Positions 60,853-64,000 of a stretch of 64,000 nucleotides of DNA are shown piece after piece. The notes under the pieces were generated by a model, which did no database searches, had not been told where the DNA came from, and was given only the letters and a program-made list of their open reading frames with translations. The translations under genes and the position numbers were made by a program. The stretch is from Immersiella caudata (taxonomy: Eukaryota > Ascomycota > Sordariomycetes > Sordariales > Lasiosphaeriaceae): NCBI GenBank assembly GCA_030512335.1, contig JAULSU010000001.1, positions 4,340,001-4,404,000 on the forward strand, written 5' to 3'. Numbering within the stretch: the stretch's first letter is position 1; each line of letters opens with the position of its first letter.

Positions 60853-61320
60853 TACCATGATGTTGTTTTTTAGAGTCTGATGCTTCATGGGTTTGATGAG
60901 ATACCACTATTTGCTTTGGGAACTTGGGTTGAACAGGATAGGGACTCTGGGCAAGTCATTGAAAGGTCGGCGTTTACATGGATCTGCGTCAGGGATTGAC
61001 GCAGGATTGGCGTACGGGGTCAGGCATTATCATTTAGGGGTACGGACTCGACTCACTGTCAAGTTCCGTGGTATCAAAGAGCAATGGATGGATGAGTTAA
61101 AAGGCAATGAACATGTGCTACTTCCCGTCTTCAATCCCTCCCCATGAACGTTCAGCCTTGGCTATAGAGTTCGTCTTATGCGAACTCTCACGACAACATG
61201 ATACACCAATAATCCTTCGGCACAGGATGTGGAATATTTCCCAACAACAACAAATCCGAGCGCCCTCTGCAATCGCACGACGATTCGGTTCCCTGATAGA
61301 TACGGACTGTTTTTTGCTGA
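60853..61320. other. Convergent intergenic region
   Basis: Spacer between the 3' ends of the PTH11-like gene and the Ser/Thr-rich secreted gene. No feature recognised. Confidence 0.5.
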
Positions 61321-62175
61321 TCAGCACATCTTTTCTCCAACACTTCGCACAAACTCATAACAGCACTCACCACCTTTCCATATTTCCCTTTTCCAGGTCC
61401 ACTGCACAACGCTCGACTTCAGCGGCTGACACACAGATGGCCGAAGCAGTATCACACTCTCGAGATCATCGTCCCTGAACGTATTCACCACCGCCCCAAC
61501 GTCACTATCCGCATGAATGATACCCCCATCAGGAGCACCCGGGCTTGGCGTCGGTATCAAGTTCGGCGTCTTCACCGGCGTCTTCACCTCCAAACTCCCA
61601 GTAGTACTCCTAGAGGAATAATACCACTCCGTCCGTGTATACGTATGCGTATGCGTCAAAGATGCCCAGTTATCCGTCCTCGTGTAAGTCCACACACTCT
61701 CTGATGCCTTGCAGTAATCCCATCCCTCGTCGGGAGTCGGTGTAGCCGTACCACCGCTACTTGTGCTCGTAGCAGTCCGCGAGGAGTAGTACCAGTCTGT
61801 CCGGGTGGCGGTGGCTGTGGTGATTGGGGTCAGGTAGTAGACGACCGCTGTGTGCTGGGGGTAGGTGAAAGTTGATATGGTGTAGTGGGATTGGATGGTG
61901 TGAGTGTAGACATTTGCGGAGGTTCGGCAGAGATGGGACCATTCGGTATCGTGGATGGAGGTGTTTCCGTCGGGAAGCAGACTGGGTGTTGGGCCGGGGA
62001 TGGGACCGGTACTCGTTGTGGACGTTTCCCACCAGTTACGGTTGTTGAGGCTGGGAAGAAGATTGGGCGGATGCGTGGGATCCGGCGGTGATCCTCTGGG
62101 GCTAGGGGGGCTAGGGGGGCGGGCTAGAGTTGTGGTGGTGAGGAGGGATAGAAGGAGAATGGTGTAACTGAGCAT
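61321..62175 (-). CDS. Secreted protein with two Trp/Tyr-rich repeats
   Basis: Single-exon minus-strand gene of 284 residues starting at 62175 with the signal peptide MLSYTILLLSLLTTTTLA. A Pro-rich linker follows. Then come two diverged copies of a motif: 'W..(L/Y)C..S..V(Y/W)T(Y/H)T...' followed by Thr/His/Tyr-rich residues and ending T-(D/E)-W-Y-Y-S-S-R. The C-terminal part ends in VVQWTWKREIWKGGECCYEFVRSVGEKMC. Six cysteines in total by my count. No domain I recognise. The upstream G16 run (62190-62205) lies just 15 nt before the ATG. An upstream in-frame Met (62313) exists, but its leader would be disrupted, so 62175 is preferred. Confidence 0.7.
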   Translation of the reverse strand: MLSYTILLLSLLTTTTLARPPSPPSPRGSPPDPTHPPNLLPSLNNRNWWETSTTSTGPIPGPTPSLLPDGNTSIHDTEWSHLCRTSANVYTHTIQSHYTISTFTYPQHTAVVYYLTPITTATATRTDWYYSSRTATSTSSGGTATPTPDEGWDYCKASESVWTYTRTDNWASLTHTHTYTRTEWYYSSRSTTGSLEVKTPVKTPNLIPTPSPGAPDGGIIHADSDVGAVVNTFRDDDLESVILLRPSVCQPLKSSVVQWTWKREIWKGGECCYEFVRSVGEKMC

Positions 62176-62827
62176 TTTGAGGGAGTGTTGGGGGGGGGGG
62201 GGGGGTATACCGGTGTAAACAACCACTGCATTTGAAATGTACGGAAAGGAGAGATAGATCACGTCTTTATGTCCCAGCAGCTTTCCCATTGTCCTGCTAA
62301 CAGGCCGATTCAAACTGCAATTGTCCAGTACCTAGGTGATGGAACACCCCTTAATGCGGCGGCCGCTTTGTGCAGTGCAAGACATTGCGTTTGGGGTCTT
62401 GATGCTTCATCGGTGATAGGCTGCTTTAGTCTTGGCCAATTCTATGAATTTGCTCCTGTCGCCAGGAGAATTGGTTGGGGAAAAGGCTTGGTCAAGCCAC
62501 AATGTTTCCATGGTTGGGCTGAACAGCCCTGTAGGGTCGTGCGTGCCCCTGATTCGCCCAGCTGTAACCTCAGCTGGACACCCTTGACAAGACACTGCCA
62601 CCTTCATTTCAGGTACAGTCCCAGTCAGAGTTCGGCTTTGAATCATCTCTAGGCAGAGTCAACCTTGAGCACTTTTTGCCGCTGGACCTTGCCCGCAGTC
62701 GTAACTCTATTTCATTGATGATGACGACATAGACTACGGTCAACAAAGCCCAGCTCTGCGACGGATACTGGGGTGACGCCCCGATTGCTAGGAACAGCGC
62801 GAGTCATTTCCTAGACTGCGGTTTCCT
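62176..62827. other. Intergenic, right of secreted gene
   Basis: Contains the G16 homopolymer at 62190-62205 and nothing supported as a gene. Confidence 0.5.
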
Positions 62828-62986
62828 GAAAAAAAATATGAAGAAAAAAAAGAAGAAAAAAAAGAAGAAAAAAAAGAAGAAAAAAAAAAAGAAAAAAAAG
62901 AAGAAAAAAAAGAAGAAAAAAAAGAAAAAAAAAGAAGAAAAAAAGAAGAAGAAAGAAAGAAAGAAAGAAAGAAAAAAAAAGGGAAA
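62828..62986. repeat. A/G microsatellite, (GAAAAAAAA)n and (GAAA)n
   Basis: About 160 nt made only of A and G apart from one early T (ATATG near 62837). It is built mostly of AAGAAAAAAAAGAAG-type units, changing to (GAAA)n near 62950-62975. The plus-strand open frame here (poly-Lys) is artefactual. It lies about 90 nt from the tRNA-Gly gene. Confidence 0.95.
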
Positions 62987-63075
62987 CTGTGCCGGCCGCT
63001 CTCAACAGTTTAACCAAGGAATCCGGAGAGCAAAACTGGCAAAAGATGACTCTTCGAAGAGGGAAGAATATGCTA

Positions 63076-63146
63076 TGCGCCAGCCGCGAATCAAACGCGG
63101 GGCCCATCGATGGCAACGATGGATTTTACCACTAAACCACTGGCGC
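63076..63146 (-). tRNA. tRNA-Gly (GCC)
   Basis: Complete cloverleaf on the minus strand. The acceptor GCGCCAG pairs perfectly with CTGGCGC, the D arm is GGTTTAGTGGTAAAATC, the anticodon stem CATCG/CGATG holds the loop TTGCCAT (anticodon GCC), and the T arm CCGCG-TTTGATT-CGCGG is followed by discriminator A. No intron. Matches the eukaryotic tRNA-Gly consensus. Confidence 0.96.
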
Positions 63147-64000
63147 GTCTTGACGAACGTTCCTCGAAGGTCTATTGTTGTAGATGTCATCCACACCTGC
63201 GAGAAGAAAAGGAAATTTGTGGTGGACCAATTGGCCTTATCTGTGGATGGGATGAACCTTGCTCGTAATAGCGGTTGGATCCACAAAACTTGGGGTCTCA
63301 GGTTAGTTGCCTGCTTGACACAGGACCCGAAGCTCATCCCCGGGCAGCGACGATATGATGTCAAAAGAGGAGACTCTAGATAAGCCTGACCTGGCAGTCT
63401 GCATCCGTCCCGCCGACCTGGTCGCCTGGCCCGCAAACAAGCAATGCGCGTGGCTAGCTAGCGGTCACTGCAAGTCAGGATGTCCGTGTTTGCTTTCATC
63501 TGTCCGAGATGGATAACGGGAGCTAACCATGTGGCGCTGGGGAGTGCCGAAATTTCCATGGGCGCCATCAGGGCTGTGTCAAGACAAGGATGCGGTGGAG
63601 AGCGTTGAATGACGATCGGCCCGACATCTCGCACGATGAGAGAAAGGCCGAGAAAACTGCCAACAAAAAGGTCCTTTGCAGTGTCAACTTCAGGGGTGAT
63701 TTCATTTGCTTTCTTTGTTGCGCAACTTTGTGGCTGTCTGTTAGCGCGAGTGTTGACGTGTGTGGTGCCACCCTGGTGGCTTGCTTCTGCGGGCGATTTG
63801 AGTCATGCTAGGGCGAATCCGGCATGGCGACACTCCGTTCTCAGCTCGAAATCCAGGTGGAACTCCAACTTGTTCCAGCAGACTAGAGCACTCCACAGCG
63901 CGGATCAAAGTTAGTATGTAAAGTGACTTGACGTCCGGAATCTCCGGAAATTCGTAGCTGCTTGGGAGGGTACGCCTCAACTTCTGCGGAACGCTGAGCC
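63147..64000. other. Right edge, no supported gene
   Basis: Only short overlapping frames (for example 63609-63914 plus), none with a recognised motif. Confidence 0.45.

Noticed and set aside
62838..63383. Poly-lysine open frame over the A/G microsatellite
   Set aside because: Produced by the microsatellite and running antisense across the tRNA-Gly gene.
1..64000. CRISPR arrays, bacterial operons, prophage, riboswitches
   Set aside because: The window is fungal nuclear DNA; no regularly spaced repeat-spacer arrays or aptamer-like structures were seen.

Overview
The window is nuclear DNA of a filamentous ascomycete, most likely a Sordariomycete. Genes carry several short introns (mostly 49-110 nt) with GT donors, CTAAC/CTGAC-like branch points and AG ends. 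There is an AA2 (class II) peroxidase, a PTH11-like receptor and a plant cell-wall esterase. There are no operons and no bacterial ribosome-binding sites. Exon boundaries were worked out by hand from splice sites and family conservation; CDS start and end give the gene span and the exons are listed in the evidence.

Left part (1-16 kb): three conserved housekeeping genes, all on the minus strand. They are a GCK-III/Ste20-type kinase (2710-5089), a UBA-UAS-UBX p97/Cdc48 adaptor (7237-8951) and the giant HEAT-repeat proteasome adaptor Ecm29 (10035-15726). Degenerate tRNA-like elements sit at 9.57 kb and 16.4 kb.

Middle (16.5-29.5 kb): a gene-poor island with no intact gene I can support. It holds a diverged ~400-bp duplication with a conserved hairpin, a small GAACAAAA tandem array, fragmentary open stretches and finally a pyrimidine-rich zone that looks like the long promoter/leader of the three-RRM protein gene (29555-30945, Csx1/Nam8/Ngr1 type).

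30-42 kb: a probable F-box-like gene, an intact tRNA-Trp, a four-helix membrane protein, a secreted 18-cysteine protein and an 89-residue Gly/Thr/Val-rich protein.

Right part (42-64 kb): an accessory, plant-biomass-flavoured region. It has a GABA/choline-type permease, a feruloyl-esterase-like CE1 enzyme, an AA2 peroxidase, a Ser/Thr-rich secreted protein, a decayed GH5 endoglucanase relic with premature stops, and a type-B carboxylesterase. Further right come a coiled-coil protein, a PTH11-like seven-helix receptor, a Ser/Thr-rich secreted protein with an internal duplication and an intact tRNA-Gly. Four esterase/oxidase/glycosidase genes or relics lie within about 8.5 kb. That suggests a lignocellulose/aromatic-ester utilisation neighbourhood that is partly decaying, although co-regulation is inference only.
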